The position numbers and the translations under genes are program-made. DNA of 64,000 bases from Agromyces rhizosphaerae (GTDB taxonomy: Bacteria; Actinomycetota; Actinomycetes; Actinomycetales; Microbacteriaceae), in contig NZ_BSDP01000001.1 of NCBI RefSeq assembly GCF_027925245.1, positions 2,356,001-2,420,000 of the forward strand. The letters run 5' to 3'. Under the pieces are notes generated by a model, which was not told the DNA's origin, made no database searches, and saw only the letters and a program-made list of their open reading frames with translations. Positions 1-9,273 of the stretch are shown here, piece by piece (the stretch's first letter is position 1; every line of letters begins with the position of its first letter).

Positions 1-1733
1 ACCTGCACGGCCTCGTCGCCCCAGCGCAGCGGCGAGGGACTCACCACGATCGAGATGGCCGTGCGGCGCGCGGTCATCGCCATGGCGTGCGGCACCGCGA
101 GGTGCTCGGTGAACGCGGTGGACGACAGCCGCTCGCGCTCGAGCGCGCCCTCGACGTACGCGTCGTCGATGAGGCCCTGCGCGACCATCTCGCGCCCGAG
201 CTCGCGGATGATCCCCTCGGGGCCGACGTCGGGCGCGCTGCGCCGGAACAGCGCTGGATCGAAGTACTCGAGCAGCTCCGTCGCGATGCGACCGCGCCGG
301 CGCGCGCGACGCGCCTGCCCGATGCCCGTGCGCACGAGGTCGAGGTCGTCGTCGCGCACGAACGGCGTGACCACGATCGTGCGGTCGTCGGGCCGGGGGC
401 CGGGCATGGTCGTGACGACGATCTCGCCCGACAGCGCGGCCCAGTCGACGTCGCTGCGCGTGATCACGTCGACGATCCTGGCGTCGTCGGCGAGCACCCC
501 GCGGATGCGGCGGAGCGCGCTCAGGTGCAGGTCCTGGTAGGCGGGGACGACGACCGACACGTCGACGCGGTCGCCGCCGGCGGTGGCGTCCTCGAGCCTG
601 GCGCCGACGTGCATCGCGATGTAGGCGATCTCGTCCTCGTTGACGTCGATGCCCTCCTCGCGCTGGAGCTCGCCCGCGATGAACACCGCGAGCTCGTAGA
701 TCATCGGGTACGACGACTTCAGCGACCCGGCGACGGGGTTGCGCGCGTACGACTGCTCGCCCGCGCGCGCGACGAGGTGCTGCACGTGCATCGCCAGCCG
801 GCCGAGGAACTCCTCGTCGTCGAGGTCGACGAGATACCTGCGCGTGGCCTCCAGCACGATGCGACGCACCGACTCCAGGCGCTCGCGGTCGACGTAGCGC
901 TCCAGGTCCGCGGCCGGCCCGGCGACCGGGGTCGCCGCACGCGTGGCGATGAGCGAGGCGAGGTAGCGCACGTCCGCCTCGCCGAGGTCGATGCCGAAGT
1001 GCGCCGGCACGAGTTCGCGCAGGATCGCCGCCAGCGGGGCGGTCTCGGCCGTCTCCGGCACGTCGGGCTCGGCCAGCACGTGGTCGCGCGTGATCCGGTC
1101 GACCGCGACGGCGACGTGCAGGAGCACGTTGCTCAGGCCGTAGTCGTTGACGAGGTAGCCCGACTCGGTGAGCCGCTCGAGCAGGGCGGTCTTGAAGTCG
1201 GCCAGGCGGTCGGTGGCGAACGCCTCCTGCAGGTGCTCGACCTCGAGCATGCCGCGGCTCGACTCCTCGCGGAAGAGCGTGCCGAGCATGCGCCTGCGTG
1301 CGGTCTCGGTGCCCGTGACGCGCACGGCGTCGCCGTGCCGCTCGAGGCGCAGGCCCGACCCCTGCAGGCGCGCGCGGGCGTGCGCGAGGTCGGCCTCGAT
1401 CGTGGACTCGCTCACGAAGAGCCCGGCCGCGAGGTCGTGCACCCCGACCGGGTCGTGCGCGTCGACGAGACGGCGCAGCACGCGGCCGCGGCGCGCGCGG
1501 GGGGAGTCGGCGGGGTCGCGCTCGAGTTCGCGGTAGCGCGCGAGCGCGGCGGCGTCGACGCGATAGCCGCTCGGGCCCGAGACGATGACCGGGGCATCCG
1601 CCGCGCCGTTCGTCGCCGCCACGTAGTTGCGCACCGTGCGCGGCGTGACCCCGAGGCGGTCGGCGAGCTCGCCCGCGGTGAGCGTGCCGCCGCGCTCCAG
1701 CAGCGCGAGCATGCGCTCCTGCCGCTCGACCAC
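1..1733 (-). CDS. mtlR: MtlR-type PTS-regulated transcriptional activator (partial, 3' end cut)
   Basis: Transcription regulator of the BglG/MtlR class, expected to switch on the divergent mannitol PTS genes. The visible 577 residues start at a GTG preceded by a strong GGGAGGAGG ribosome binding site. Order of domains: N-terminal DNA-binding HTH (about 1-60), a second HTH-like part, two PTS regulation domains with conserved His-containing helices (about 180-390), an EIIB-like part, and an EIIA-like domain at the window edge. That EIIA domain shows the LAVPHAM motif with the phosphorylatable His. A DNA-binding HTH rather than a CAT RNA-binding domain argues for DNA binding, so activator rather than antiterminator. 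The last residues lie outside the window. The mannitol assignment rests on the neighbouring genes. Confidence 0.85.
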   Translation of the reverse strand, partial: MVERQERMLALLERGGTLTAGELADRLGVTPRTVRNYVAATNGAADAPVIVSGPSGYRVDAAALARYRELERDPADSPRARRGRVLRRLVDAHDPVGVHDLAAGLFVSESTIEADLAHARARLQGSGLRLERHGDAVRVTGTETARRRMLGTLFREESSRGMLEVEHLQEAFATDRLADFKTALLERLTESGYLVNDYGLSNVLLHVAVAVDRITRDHVLAEPDVPETAETAPLAAILRELVPAHFGIDLGEADVRYLASLIATRAATPVAGPAADLERYVDRERLESVRRIVLEATRRYLVDLDDEEFLGRLAMHVQHLVARAGEQSYARNPVAGSLKSSYPMIYELAVFIAGELQREEGIDVNEDEIAYIAMHVGARLEDATAGGDRVDVSVVVPAYQDLHLSALRRIRGVLADDARIVDVITRSDVDWAALSGEIVVTTMPGPRPDDRTIVVTPFVRDDDLDLVRTGIGQARRARRRGRIATELLEYFDPALFRRSAPDVGPEGIIRELGREMVAQGLIDDAYVEGALERERLSSTAFTEHLAVPHAMAMTARRTAISIVVSPSPLRWGDEAVQ

Positions 1734-1860
1734 GGCCCCTCCTCCCGCGTGCGACGGCCCGGCGGCGTCGCACGTCCCATGCCGAGTCAACCACCTCGGA
1801 GCGTCGCGCGGGTCCCGGCGGACGGGATTTCCGGGGATGCGGAAACAGGTCTGGTGGTGA

Positions 1861-1901
1861 CGGCGGGTGCGTGCTCGCCACACTGGTGACACGCACCGCC
1901 G
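1861..1901. promoter_or_regulatory. Inverted repeat in the mtlR/PTS divergent region, candidate MtlR operator
   Basis: Arms CGGCGGGTGCGTG (1861-1873) and CACGCACCGCCG (1890-1901) are complementary over 12 bp with one extra base, separated by 16 nt. It lies about 130 bp upstream of mtlR and 64 bp before the EIIB-like gene, where a regulator bound between the two genes would act. Binding by MtlR is inference; it could also fold in RNA. Confidence 0.45.
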
Positions 1902-1919
1902 GACGATCGGCGGAGCGGT

Positions 1920-1937
1920 CGGCCCCTTGGGGGGCCG
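1920..1937 (+). promoter_or_regulatory. Short GC hairpin in the leader of the PTS operon
   Basis: CGGCCCC and GGGGCCG form a 7-bp stem around TTGG, 27 nt before the GTG of the next gene. There is no T-run, so it is not a classical terminator. It may be a leader structure or part of the operator region. Confidence 0.3.
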
Positions 1938-1964
1938 GCACCGACTTGGGAATCACGGGAGACG

Positions 1965-2288
1965 GTGAGCGGATCGATGAGGATCCTGGTGGTGTGCGGC
2001 GCGGGCGCGTCGAGCACGTTCGTCGCCCAGCGTGTGCGTCGCAGCGCGCGCGATCGCGGACTCGACCTGACGGTCGAGGCGGCAGGGTCGACGCGGCTGG
2101 ACGCCGGCCTCGACGAGGTCGACGTGGTGCTGCTCGGCGCGCACGTCGGCACGCTCGCCGACACGGTGCGGGAGCGCGCCGCCGAGGCATCCGTCGCCGT
2201 CGCCGTCATGCCCGAGCGCGTCTTCGCGGCGCGCGACGGCGAGGAGGCCCTCGATCTCGCCCTCGCCGTGAGCGGGGGGCGATCGTGA
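1965..2288 (+). CDS. Small PTS EIIB-like protein (lactose/cellobiose class)
   Basis: A 107-residue protein with the EIIB phosphocysteine loop VVCGAGASST near its N terminus (Cys11), the fold signature of lactose/cellobiose-type EIIB subunits. It would take phosphate from an EIIA and pass it to sugar in a cognate EIIC. No EIIC of that class is in the window; the mannitol permease downstream already has its own fused EIIB. It may therefore serve a remote permease or have a regulatory role. The GTG start at 1965 is chosen because GGGAG lies just upstream; an in-frame ATG at 1977 is the alternative. It is first in the run towards ptsH. Confidence 0.7.
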   Translation: MSGSMRILVVCGAGASSTFVAQRVRRSARDRGLDLTVEAAGSTRLDAGLDEVDVVLLGAHVGTLADTVRERAAEASVAVAVMPERVFAARDGEEALDLALAVSGGRS

Positions 2289-2376
2289 ACCCGGCAGAGC
2301 GCGTCGCCGTTCCCGTGCGCGCGGGCCGGGTCTATGGTGAGAACGGGAACGGACGCCAACGACGGAGGCCGGAATC

Positions 2377-2643
2377 ATGGTGGAACGCACTGTCCAGATC
2401 GGATCGAGCCACGGACTGCACGCCAGGCCGGCGAAGCTCTTCACCCAAGCCGCTGCCGAGTCGGGAGCCCAGGTCACGATCGCGAAGGACGGCGGGTCTC
2501 CCGTCAACGCCGCGAGCATCCTGGCGGTCATCTCGCAGGGCATCGACCACGGTGACACCGTCACCCTCACCGTCGACGGCGGTGACGAGGACGCGGTCCT
2601 CGAACGACTCGTGGAGCTGCTCAGCACCGACCACGACGAGTAG
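2377..2643 (+). CDS. ptsH: Phosphocarrier protein HPr
   Basis: An 88-residue HPr. It carries phosphate from enzyme I to sugar-specific EIIA proteins in the cytoplasm. The active-site motif SHGLHARPA places the phosphorylated His at residue 15, exactly as in the family. A Ser47 sits in the region of the regulatory Ser46 of Firmicutes HPr, but no HPr kinase is seen here. The ATG start has ACGGAGG upstream. It is followed by enzyme I after 42 bp, a normal pairing, and both are placed with the mannitol genes. Confidence 0.95.
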   Translation: MVERTVQIGSSHGLHARPAKLFTQAAAESGAQVTIAKDGGSPVNAASILAVISQGIDHGDTVTLTVDGGDEDAVLERLVELLSTDHDE

Positions 2644-2685
2644 CGGGCGCCCGCTCCCATTCGCGAACAGGATGGGAGACGCGTG

Positions 2686-4374
2686 ATGGAACTGCACGGA
2701 ACCGGGATCGGACTGGGCGTCGCGCTCGGGCCGGTGGTCCGGATGGCCGAGCCCCTGCCCGAGCCGGTGGACCGGCCGAGCCACCTCGACCCGGAGAAGG
2801 AGGCCGAGCGCGCCCGCGGGTCGCTCTCGGTCGTCGCCGCCGAGCTGCAGGGTCGCGGCAAGAAGGCCGGCGGCTCGGCGCAGGACGTGCTCGAGGCCCA
2901 GGCCATGATGGCCGAGGACCCGACGCTCATGGACGACATCGTGAAGCGCCTGGGCGAGGGCAAGACCGCCGAGCGCGCGGTGTTCGAGGCGTTCGCCTCG
3001 TTCCGCGAGATGCTGGCCGCGATGGGCGGCTACATGGGGGAGCGCGCCGCCGACCTCGACGACGTCTCGCAGCGGGTCATCGCGAACCTGCTGAAGCTGC
3101 CCGCGCCGGGCGTGCCCAACCCGGGGCATCCGTTCGTGCTCGTCGCCCGCGACCTCGCGCCCGCCGACACCGCGACCCTCGACCTCGACCAGGTGCTCGG
3201 CCTCGTGACCATCGACGGCGGACCGACCTCGCACACCGCGATCCTCGCGCGAGAGAAGTCGATCGTCGCGGTGGTCGGCGCGACGGATGCCGGTCAGCTG
3301 GACTCCGGCGACCAGGTGATCGTCGACGCCGAGAACGACCTCGTCGTCGTCGGCCCGACAGAGGACGAGCGGGTCGCCGCCCAGGAGCGCATCGCCGAGC
3401 GCAAGGCGCGTGCGGCCGCCCCGATCACCCCGGGCGCCCTGGCCGACGGCACGCCCGTGCCCCTGCTGGCGAACCTCGGCTCGGCCGACGGTGCTGCCGG
3501 TGCGGTCGAGCTCGGCGCAGAGGGCGTGGGCCTGTTCCGCACCGAGTTCCTCTTCCTCGACGCGCAGCAGGCGCCGACGGTGGTCGAGCAGCAGGAGCAG
3601 TACACGCGCCTGCTGAGCGCCTTCGGCGGGAAGAAGGTCGTCGTGCGCGTGCTCGATGCCGGCGCCGACAAGCCGCTGTCGTTCCTGAACGACGCCGAGG
3701 AGGAGAACCCGGCGCTGGGCCTGCGCGGCATCCGTGCCCTCCGCGAGTCGGAGACGATCCTGCGCGAGCAGCTCACGGCCCTGGCGGCGGCGGATGCGGC
3801 GACCGACGCCGACCTCTGGGTCATGGCGCCCATGGTCGCCAACGTCGAGGAGGCCAGGTACTTCACCGCGCTGGCGAAGGAGCTCGGCATCCGCACCGCG
3901 GGCGTCATGATCGAGGTGCCGAGCGCGGCGCTGCTCGCCGATCGCCTGCTGGCCGCGACCGACTTCGCCTCGATCGGCACGAACGACCTGACCCAGTACA
4001 CGATGGCCGCGGACCGCATGCTCGGCACGGTCGCGACGTTCCAGAACCCGTGGCATCCGGCGGTGCTGTCGCTCGTCGCCTCCGTGGGGGAGGCGGGCCG
4101 GGAACTCGGTCGTCCGGTCGGCATCTGCGGCGAGGCCGCCGCGGACCCGATGCTCGCCGTCGTGCTCGTCGGCCTCGGCGCCACCACCCTGTCGATGTCC
4201 CCGTCGGCACTCGCAGACGTCCGCGCGTCCCTGGCGCGGTACACGAAGGACGACGCGATCGCGATCGCCCGCGCAGCACTGGCCGCAGAGGGAGCGGCCG
4301 AAGCCCAGCAGGCGGCGAAGGACGCCGCAGGCTCCGTCACGGCCGGGCACGACGTGTCCGCGCCCACGTCCTAA
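2686..4374 (+). CDS. ptsI: PTS enzyme I (phosphoenolpyruvate-protein phosphotransferase)
   Basis: A 562-residue enzyme that autophosphorylates with phosphoenolpyruvate and hands the phosphate to HPr. It has the N-terminal HPr-binding and phosphohistidine domains, with active His183 in GGPTSHTAILAREK. The C-terminal PEP-binding barrel shows GLFRTEFLFL, the GTNDLTQY loop and the GICGEAA loop with the catalytic Cys. Length is normal for the family. ATG at 2686 fits the GGGAG site better than the adjacent in-frame GTG at 2683, which would be too close. It is transcribed between ptsH and the mannitol permease gene, so general PTS supply appears tied to mannitol use. Confidence 0.96.
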   Translation: MELHGTGIGLGVALGPVVRMAEPLPEPVDRPSHLDPEKEAERARGSLSVVAAELQGRGKKAGGSAQDVLEAQAMMAEDPTLMDDIVKRLGEGKTAERAVFEAFASFREMLAAMGGYMGERAADLDDVSQRVIANLLKLPAPGVPNPGHPFVLVARDLAPADTATLDLDQVLGLVTIDGGPTSHTAILAREKSIVAVVGATDAGQLDSGDQVIVDAENDLVVVGPTEDERVAAQERIAERKARAAAPITPGALADGTPVPLLANLGSADGAAGAVELGAEGVGLFRTEFLFLDAQQAPTVVEQQEQYTRLLSAFGGKKVVVRVLDAGADKPLSFLNDAEEENPALGLRGIRALRESETILREQLTALAAADAATDADLWVMAPMVANVEEARYFTALAKELGIRTAGVMIEVPSAALLADRLLAATDFASIGTNDLTQYTMAADRMLGTVATFQNPWHPAVLSLVASVGEAGRELGRPVGICGEAAADPMLAVVLVGLGATTLSMSPSALADVRASLARYTKDDAIAIARAALAAEGAAEAQQAAKDAAGSVTAGHDVSAPTS

Positions 4375-4389
4375 AGGAGAGGCACCATC

Positions 4390-5928
4390 ATGACGACGAC
4401 GTCATCCCCCGACGCCACCAAGCCCAAGGGCGGCGCGCGCGTCGGGATCCAGCGCTTCGGCGCGTTCCTGAGCGGCATGGTCATGCCGAACATCTCGGCA
4501 TTCATCGCGTGGGGGCTCATCACCGCGTTCTTCATCGAGACCGGGTGGACCCCCGTGCCGCAGCTCGGCGGGTTCCCGGGCCCCGACGGCACCGAGTACA
4601 CCGGCCTCGTCGGGCCGATGATCATCTACCTGCTGCCGCTGCTGCTGGCGAACATGGGCGGGCGCCTCGTCTACGACACCCGAGGCGGCGTGGTCGGCAC
4701 GATCGCGACGGTCGGCGTGATCGTGGGCACCGACATCCCGATGTTCCTCGGCGCGATGGTCATGGGCCCGCTCGCGGCGTACCTCATGAAGCAGGTCGAC
4801 CGCATCTGGGAGGGGAAGATCAAGGCGGGCTTCGAGATGCTCGTCAACAACTTCTCCGCCGGCATCCTCGCAGGCATCATGGCGATCGTCGGCTACTTCG
4901 CCTTCGGCCCCGCGGTCGAGTGGATCAGCAACGTCCTCGAGGCGGGTGTCGACTGGCTGATCTCGCTGTCGCTGCTGCCGCTCGTGTCGATCCTGGTCGA
5001 GCCCGGCAAGATCCTCTTCCTGAACAACGCCATCAACCACGGCGTGTTCACCCCGCTCGGCACGCAGCAGGCGGCCGAGGAGGGCAAGTCGATCCTGTTC
5101 CTCATCGAGGCGAACCCCGGCCCGGGCCTCGGCCTGCTGCTCGCGTTCGCGATCTTCGGCGTCGGAATGGCGCGGGCGAGCGCACCCGGTGCGATCATCA
5201 TCCAGTTCTTCGGCGGCATCCACGAGATCTACTTCCCGTACGTGCTCATGAAGCCGCTCACGGTGCTGGCCGTGATCGCCGGCGGCATGACCGGCGTCGC
5301 CACGAACGTGCTGTTCGACTCGGGCCTTCGAGCGCCGGCGGCACCGGGCAGCATCATCGCGGTGCTCATCCAGACCGCGAACGACAGCTACCTCGGCGTC
5401 GTGCTCTCGGTGGTGCTCTCCGCGACCGTGTCGTTCATCATCGCGTCGATCATCCTCCGGGCGAGCCGGAAGAAGGACCTCGAGCGCGAGAACGCCGGCG
5501 ACCTGAGCGCCGCGATCGCCCAGACCGAGGCCAACAAGGGCAAGGAGAGCTCGGTGCTCGGCGGCCTGCAGGCCGAGGGCGTCGCCGCGGGCGGCGCGCT
5601 GGTCGAGGAGGGCGAGCGTGCGGCCTTCGAGCACAAGCCGATCCACACGATCGTGTTCGCCTGCGACGCGGGCATGGGCTCCAGTGCCATGGGCGCCACC
5701 GTGCTCCGCAACAAGATCAAGAAGGCGGGCATCGACAGCGTGAAGGTGACCAACCAGTCGATCGCCAACCTGAAGGACGACGTGGACCTGGTGATCACCC
5801 ACCAGGACCTGACCGACCGCGCCAAGCTGCAGTCGCCCAGCGCACTGCACGTCTCGGTGGAGAACTTCATGAACTCCCCGAAGTACGACGAGGTCGTGCA
5901 CATGCTGCAGTCCGAAGGGGTGCGCTGA
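4390..5928 (+). CDS. mtlA: PTS mannitol-specific EIICB permease
   Basis: A 512-residue membrane permease that imports and phosphorylates mannitol. Residues about 20-360 form the EIIC membrane domain with repeated hydrophobic segments and the GGIHEIYFPY motif typical of mannitol EIIC. After a charged linker, residues about 415-512 form the EIIB domain with ACDAGMGSSAMG and phosphocysteine Cys425. The EIIA domain found fused in some MtlA proteins is absent and supplied by the next gene. AAAGGAGAGG precedes the ATG. Confidence 0.93.
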   Translation: MTTTSSPDATKPKGGARVGIQRFGAFLSGMVMPNISAFIAWGLITAFFIETGWTPVPQLGGFPGPDGTEYTGLVGPMIIYLLPLLLANMGGRLVYDTRGGVVGTIATVGVIVGTDIPMFLGAMVMGPLAAYLMKQVDRIWEGKIKAGFEMLVNNFSAGILAGIMAIVGYFAFGPAVEWISNVLEAGVDWLISLSLLPLVSILVEPGKILFLNNAINHGVFTPLGTQQAAEEGKSILFLIEANPGPGLGLLLAFAIFGVGMARASAPGAIIIQFFGGIHEIYFPYVLMKPLTVLAVIAGGMTGVATNVLFDSGLRAPAAPGSIIAVLIQTANDSYLGVVLSVVLSATVSFIIASIILRASRKKDLERENAGDLSAAIAQTEANKGKESSVLGGLQAEGVAAGGALVEEGERAAFEHKPIHTIVFACDAGMGSSAMGATVLRNKIKKAGIDSVKVTNQSIANLKDDVDLVITHQDLTDRAKLQSPSALHVSVENFMNSPKYDEVVHMLQSEGVR

Positions 5929-5967
5929 CCGCACGGCGCGGCGGCGGGAACGAAGGGAATGGATGAC

Positions 5968-6405
5968 ATGAGCGACCAGGTGCTGTCACCCGGGAACGTC
6001 CGACTCGCCGCCGCGCCGGCCGACCGCGAGGAGGCCATCCGCGCCGCGGGCGGTGTCCTCGTGGAGGCCGGCGCGGTCACTCCCGCGTACGTCGACGCGA
6101 TGCTCGAGCGCGAGCAGTCGGTGTCGACCTACATGGGCAACCTGCTGGCGATCCCGCACGGGACGAACGAGTCGAAGGACGCGATCCTGCGGTCGGCGCT
6201 CTCGTTCACGCGCTACGACCAGCCCGTCGACTGGGGCGGGGACGAGGTGCGCTTCGTGGTCGGGATCGCGGGGGTCGGCGACGAGCACCTCGACATCCTG
6301 TCGCGGATCGCGATCGTCTTCTCCGACGAGGACGAGGTCGAGCGACTGCTCCTCGCGGACGGCGCCGACGCCCTCTACGCGATCCTCGAGGAGGTCAACG
6401 GCTGA
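5968..6405 (+). CDS. mtlF: PTS mannitol-specific EIIA
   Basis: A 145-residue cytoplasmic EIIA that relays phosphate from HPr to the EIIB domain of the upstream permease. The motif [10 protein letters not shown] carries the active His64. Start: ATG at 5968 is preferred because AAGGGAATGG lies about 7 nt upstream; the in-frame ATG at 5959 sits almost on top of that site. Its stop overlaps the start of the dehydrogenase gene (TGATG), a sign of translational coupling. Confidence 0.92.
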   Translation: MSDQVLSPGNVRLAAAPADREEAIRAAGGVLVEAGAVTPAYVDAMLEREQSVSTYMGNLLAIPHGTNESKDAILRSALSFTRYDQPVDWGGDEVRFVVGIAGVGDEHLDILSRIAIVFSDEDEVERLLLADGADALYAILEEVNG

Positions 6406-7553
6406 TGAAGGCCGTCCACTTCGGCGCCGGGAACATCGGCCGCGGCTTCGTGGGGCTGCTGCTCCACGAGGCCGGGTACGAGGTGGTGTTCGCCGACGTG
6501 AACGCCGAGCTGATCGATGCGCTCGCGGCGGCGGACTCCTACGAGGTCCACGCCGTGGGCGCGTCGTCGACCACGACCCGGGTCGACGGCTTCCGCGCGG
6601 TCAACAGCGCGACGGATCCCGAGCGGGTCGTGAGCGAGATCGCGTCGGCCGACGTGCTCACCACCGCGGTGGGGCCCACCATCCTGCGCTTCATCGCGCC
6701 GCACCTGCTCGCCGGGCTGCGCGCGCGCCCGGCGGAACTGCCGCCGCTGCAGGTCATGGCCTGCGAGAACGCGATCAACGCGACCGACGTGCTCCACGAC
6801 GAGACCGCCGCGCTCTGCACTCCGGCAGAGTGGACGAAGCTGGCCGGGCGCGCGGTGTTCGCGAACACCGCGGTCGATCGCATCGTGCCCGGTCAGGACC
6901 CCGACGCAGGGCTCGACGTGACCGTCGAGACGTTCTTCGAGTGGGCGATCGAGCGCACGCCGTTCGGCGACGACGTGCCCGCCATCCCCGGCGCGCACTT
7001 CGTCGACGACCTGGCGCCGTACATCGAGCGCAAGCTCTTCACCGTGAACACCGGCCACGCGTCGATCGCGTACTTCGGCTTCATCGCCGGGTACGAGCGC
7101 ATCGCCGAGGCCCTCGCCGACCCGGTCGTCGAGGCCGCGGTCGCGGGCGTGCTCGAGGAGACCTCGGCGCTGCTGGTCGCCAAGCACGAGTTCGCCGAGG
7201 AGGCGCAGACGCGCTACCGCGAGACGATCCTGGAACGGTTCCGCAACGAGGCGCTGCCCGACACGGTCGAGCGGGTCGGGCGCCAGCCGCTGCGCAAGCT
7301 CGGCCGGCACGAGCGCTTCGTCGGGCCCGCGGCCGAGCTGTCGGAGCGCGGCATGGCGCCGCGCGCGCTGCTCGACGCGATGGCGGCCGCGCTGCGGTTC
7401 GACGTGCCGGCCGACGAGCAGAGCGTCGAGCTCCAGCGGATGCTGCGCGAGCGCGACGCCGAGGCGATCGTCGCCGACGTGACCGGGCTCGCGCCGACCC
7501 ACGCCCTCTTCGCGCCGATCGTCGAGCGCGTGCGCGAGCGCCAGCAGGCGTGA
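6405..7553 (+). CDS. mtlD: Mannitol-1-phosphate 5-dehydrogenase
   Basis: A 382-residue NAD-dependent enzyme converting mannitol-1-phosphate to fructose-6-phosphate, which feeds glycolysis. The N-terminal Rossmann motif FGAGNIGRG (residues 6-14) and the catalytic-domain segment KLFTVNTGH, with Lys210 as the expected general base, are clear. Length matches bacterial MtlD. It is the last gene of the mannitol cluster and overlaps mtlF by one base. Confidence 0.94.
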   Translation: MKAVHFGAGNIGRGFVGLLLHEAGYEVVFADVNAELIDALAAADSYEVHAVGASSTTTRVDGFRAVNSATDPERVVSEIASADVLTTAVGPTILRFIAPHLLAGLRARPAELPPLQVMACENAINATDVLHDETAALCTPAEWTKLAGRAVFANTAVDRIVPGQDPDAGLDVTVETFFEWAIERTPFGDDVPAIPGAHFVDDLAPYIERKLFTVNTGHASIAYFGFIAGYERIAEALADPVVEAAVAGVLEETSALLVAKHEFAEEAQTRYRETILERFRNEALPDTVERVGRQPLRKLGRHERFVGPAAELSERGMAPRALLDAMAAALRFDVPADEQSVELQRMLRERDAEAIVADVTGLAPTHALFAPIVERVRERQQA

Positions 7554-7730
7554 CGCGCGGGGCCCCGGGGCCGATCGTCTCAGGGGCATCCGATTGGATT
7601 AACCACGCCCGATGGCGTAATGTTGACCCTTGGTGTTTCGCACCTCGATACCGCCATGCCCCCGGGCATGCGATCGGCGCGCGAGACGATCGCACGACCA
7701 GCAGATTCCAACCCTAGCGATAGTGAGGCT

Positions 7731-7952
7731 ATGGCCAAGAAAGACGGTGTCATCGAGATCGAAGGTTCGGTCGTCGAGGCTCTCCCGAACGCCATGTTCC
7801 GGGTCGAGCTGACGAACGGGCACAAGGTGCTCGCCCACATCTCGGGCAAGATGCGTCAGCACTACATCCGCATCCTCCCCGAGGACCGCGTGATCGTGGA
7901 GCTGAGCCCCTACGATCTGACCCGCGGCCGCATCGTCTACCGCTACAAGTAG
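7731..7952 (+). CDS. infA: Translation initiation factor IF-1
   Basis: A 73-residue OB-fold protein that binds the 30S A site during initiation. The sequence from [12 protein letters not shown] to the RGRIVYRYK end is typical and complete. The ATG is at 7731 with GTGAGG before it; longer in-frame starts upstream lack family support. The 177-bp gap from mtlD holds a possible -35-like TTGACC at 7623-7628, so the ribosomal operon probably starts here. Confidence 0.96.
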   Translation: MAKKDGVIEIEGSVVEALPNAMFRVELTNGHKVLAHISGKMRQHYIRILPEDRVIVELSPYDLTRGRIVYRYK

Positions 7953-8022
7953 GTCTCTGCTGTAAGTAACGGCCCCCGGCTCCCCGCGGGCACGAAGACA
8001 GCGATGCAACAAGGAACCCCAA

Positions 8023-8139
8023 ATGAAGGTCAATCCCTCCGTCAAGCCCATCTGCGACCACTGCAAGGTCATTCGCCGCAACGGTCGCGTCATGGTCATC
8101 TGCAAGTCGAACCCGCGCCACAAGCAGCGCCAGGGCTGA
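8023..8139 (+). CDS. rpmJ: 50S ribosomal protein L36
   Basis: A 38-residue protein [11 protein letters not shown]... ending KQRQG. It has the zinc-binding set Cys11, Cys14, Cys27 and His33, so it is the zinc-binding form rather than the Cys-less paralogue used under zinc limitation. AAGGAAC precedes the ATG. It sits between infA and rpsM, the usual place. Confidence 0.97.
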   Translation: MKVNPSVKPICDHCKVIRRNGRVMVICKSNPRHKQRQG

Positions 8140-8291
8140 CCTGCGCCGCCCGCGGGCGGCACGACGAACCCCACAACTGAATACGACACGGCAACGCCAG
8201 GATTCCGCGCGACGCGGATGACACCTCGGGAGAGAGGCCCGGGCACCGGCGTTGCTCCACACCTCTCGATCACCATTCAGGAGAAGCCAAC

Positions 8292-8666
8292 ATGGCACGT
8301 CTGGCAGGCGTCGACATCCCGCGCGAGAAGCGCGTGGAGATCGCACTGACGTACATCTACGGCGTGGGCCGCACCCGCGCGCTCGCCACCCTCGCGGAGA
8401 CCGGGATCTCCGGCGACATCCGCGTGAAGGACCTCACCGACGACCAGCTCGTCGCCCTCCGCGACCACATCGAGGGCACCTACAAGGTCGAGGGCGACCT
8501 CCGCCGCGAGGTGGCCGCCGACATCCGCCGCAAGGTCGAGATCGGTTCCTACGAGGGCATCCGCCACCGTCGCGGCCTCCCGGTCCGCGGCCAGCGCACC
8601 AAGACCAACGCGCGCACCCGCAAGGGCCCGAAGCGCACCGTCGCCGGCAAGAAGAAGGCTCGCTAG
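8292..8666 (+). CDS. rpsM: 30S ribosomal protein S13
   Basis: A 124-residue S13 of the small-subunit head, contacting tRNA and the large subunit. It begins [14 protein letters not shown] and ends in the usual basic tail. CAGGAGAAG precedes the ATG. A 152-bp gap separates it from rpmJ. It starts the block rpsM-rpsK-rpoA-rplQ. Confidence 0.97.
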   Translation: MARLAGVDIPREKRVEIALTYIYGVGRTRALATLAETGISGDIRVKDLTDDQLVALRDHIEGTYKVEGDLRREVAADIRRKVEIGSYEGIRHRRGLPVRGQRTKTNARTRKGPKRTVAGKKKAR

Positions 8667-8699
8667 CCCCCGGCCAGCGACGAGGATTCAGGAGAAGTC

Positions 8700-9098
8700 A
8701 TGGCAGCACCCAAGTCGGCGGCTCGCAAGCCCCGCAAGAAGGACAAGAAGAACGTCGCCGTGGGCCAGGCCCACATCAAGTCGACCTTCAACAACACGAT
8801 CGTCTCGATCACCGACACGACCGGCGCGGTCATCAGCTGGGCCTCCTCGGGCGGCGTCGGCTTCAAGGGCTCGCGCAAGTCGACCCCGTTCGCCGCGCAG
8901 CTGGCCGCCGAGTCGGCCGCCCGCCAGGCGCAGGAGCACGGCATGAAGAAGGTCGACGTCTTCGTGAAGGGCCCGGGCTCGGGCCGCGAGACCGCGATCC
9001 GCTCGCTCCAGGCCGCAGGCCTCGAGGTCGGCAGCATCAACGACGTGACGCCGCAGGCGCACAACGGCTGCCGCCCGCCGAAGCGCCGCCGCGTCTGA
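8700..9098 (+). CDS. rpsK: 30S ribosomal protein S11
   Basis: A 132-residue S11 of the 30S platform. Family segments THIKS-like [10 protein letters not shown] and the C-terminal [13 protein letters not shown] end ([13 protein letters not shown]) are present. AGGAGAAG lies before the ATG. In many bacteria rpsD follows; here rpoA follows directly, as in several other actinobacteria. Confidence 0.97.
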   Translation: MAAPKSAARKPRKKDKKNVAVGQAHIKSTFNNTIVSITDTTGAVISWASSGGVGFKGSRKSTPFAAQLAAESAARQAQEHGMKKVDVFVKGPGSGRETAIRSLQAAGLEVGSINDVTPQAHNGCRPPKRRRV

Positions 9099-9273
9099 CG
9101 CACGTCCGCCGGTCGGGCGCCGGCGGAACGGCCGGACCAGTGGTCCGTCGCGCCACCGCCAGCGCCCCGACCGGCGCATCCGTTCTCTCATAACTCCATA
9201 TCCGGCCGGGCCAGCCACCCGGCCTCCATCGCAAAGTGTCATATAGCGGGCACTGAGCCGAAAGGAATCCATA

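Noticed and set aside
87..1889. A 600-residue open frame on the plus strand
   Set aside because: It is antisense to the mtlR gene, lacks any recognisable domain, and is rich in Arg/Val/Asp as expected from a GC-rich complement.
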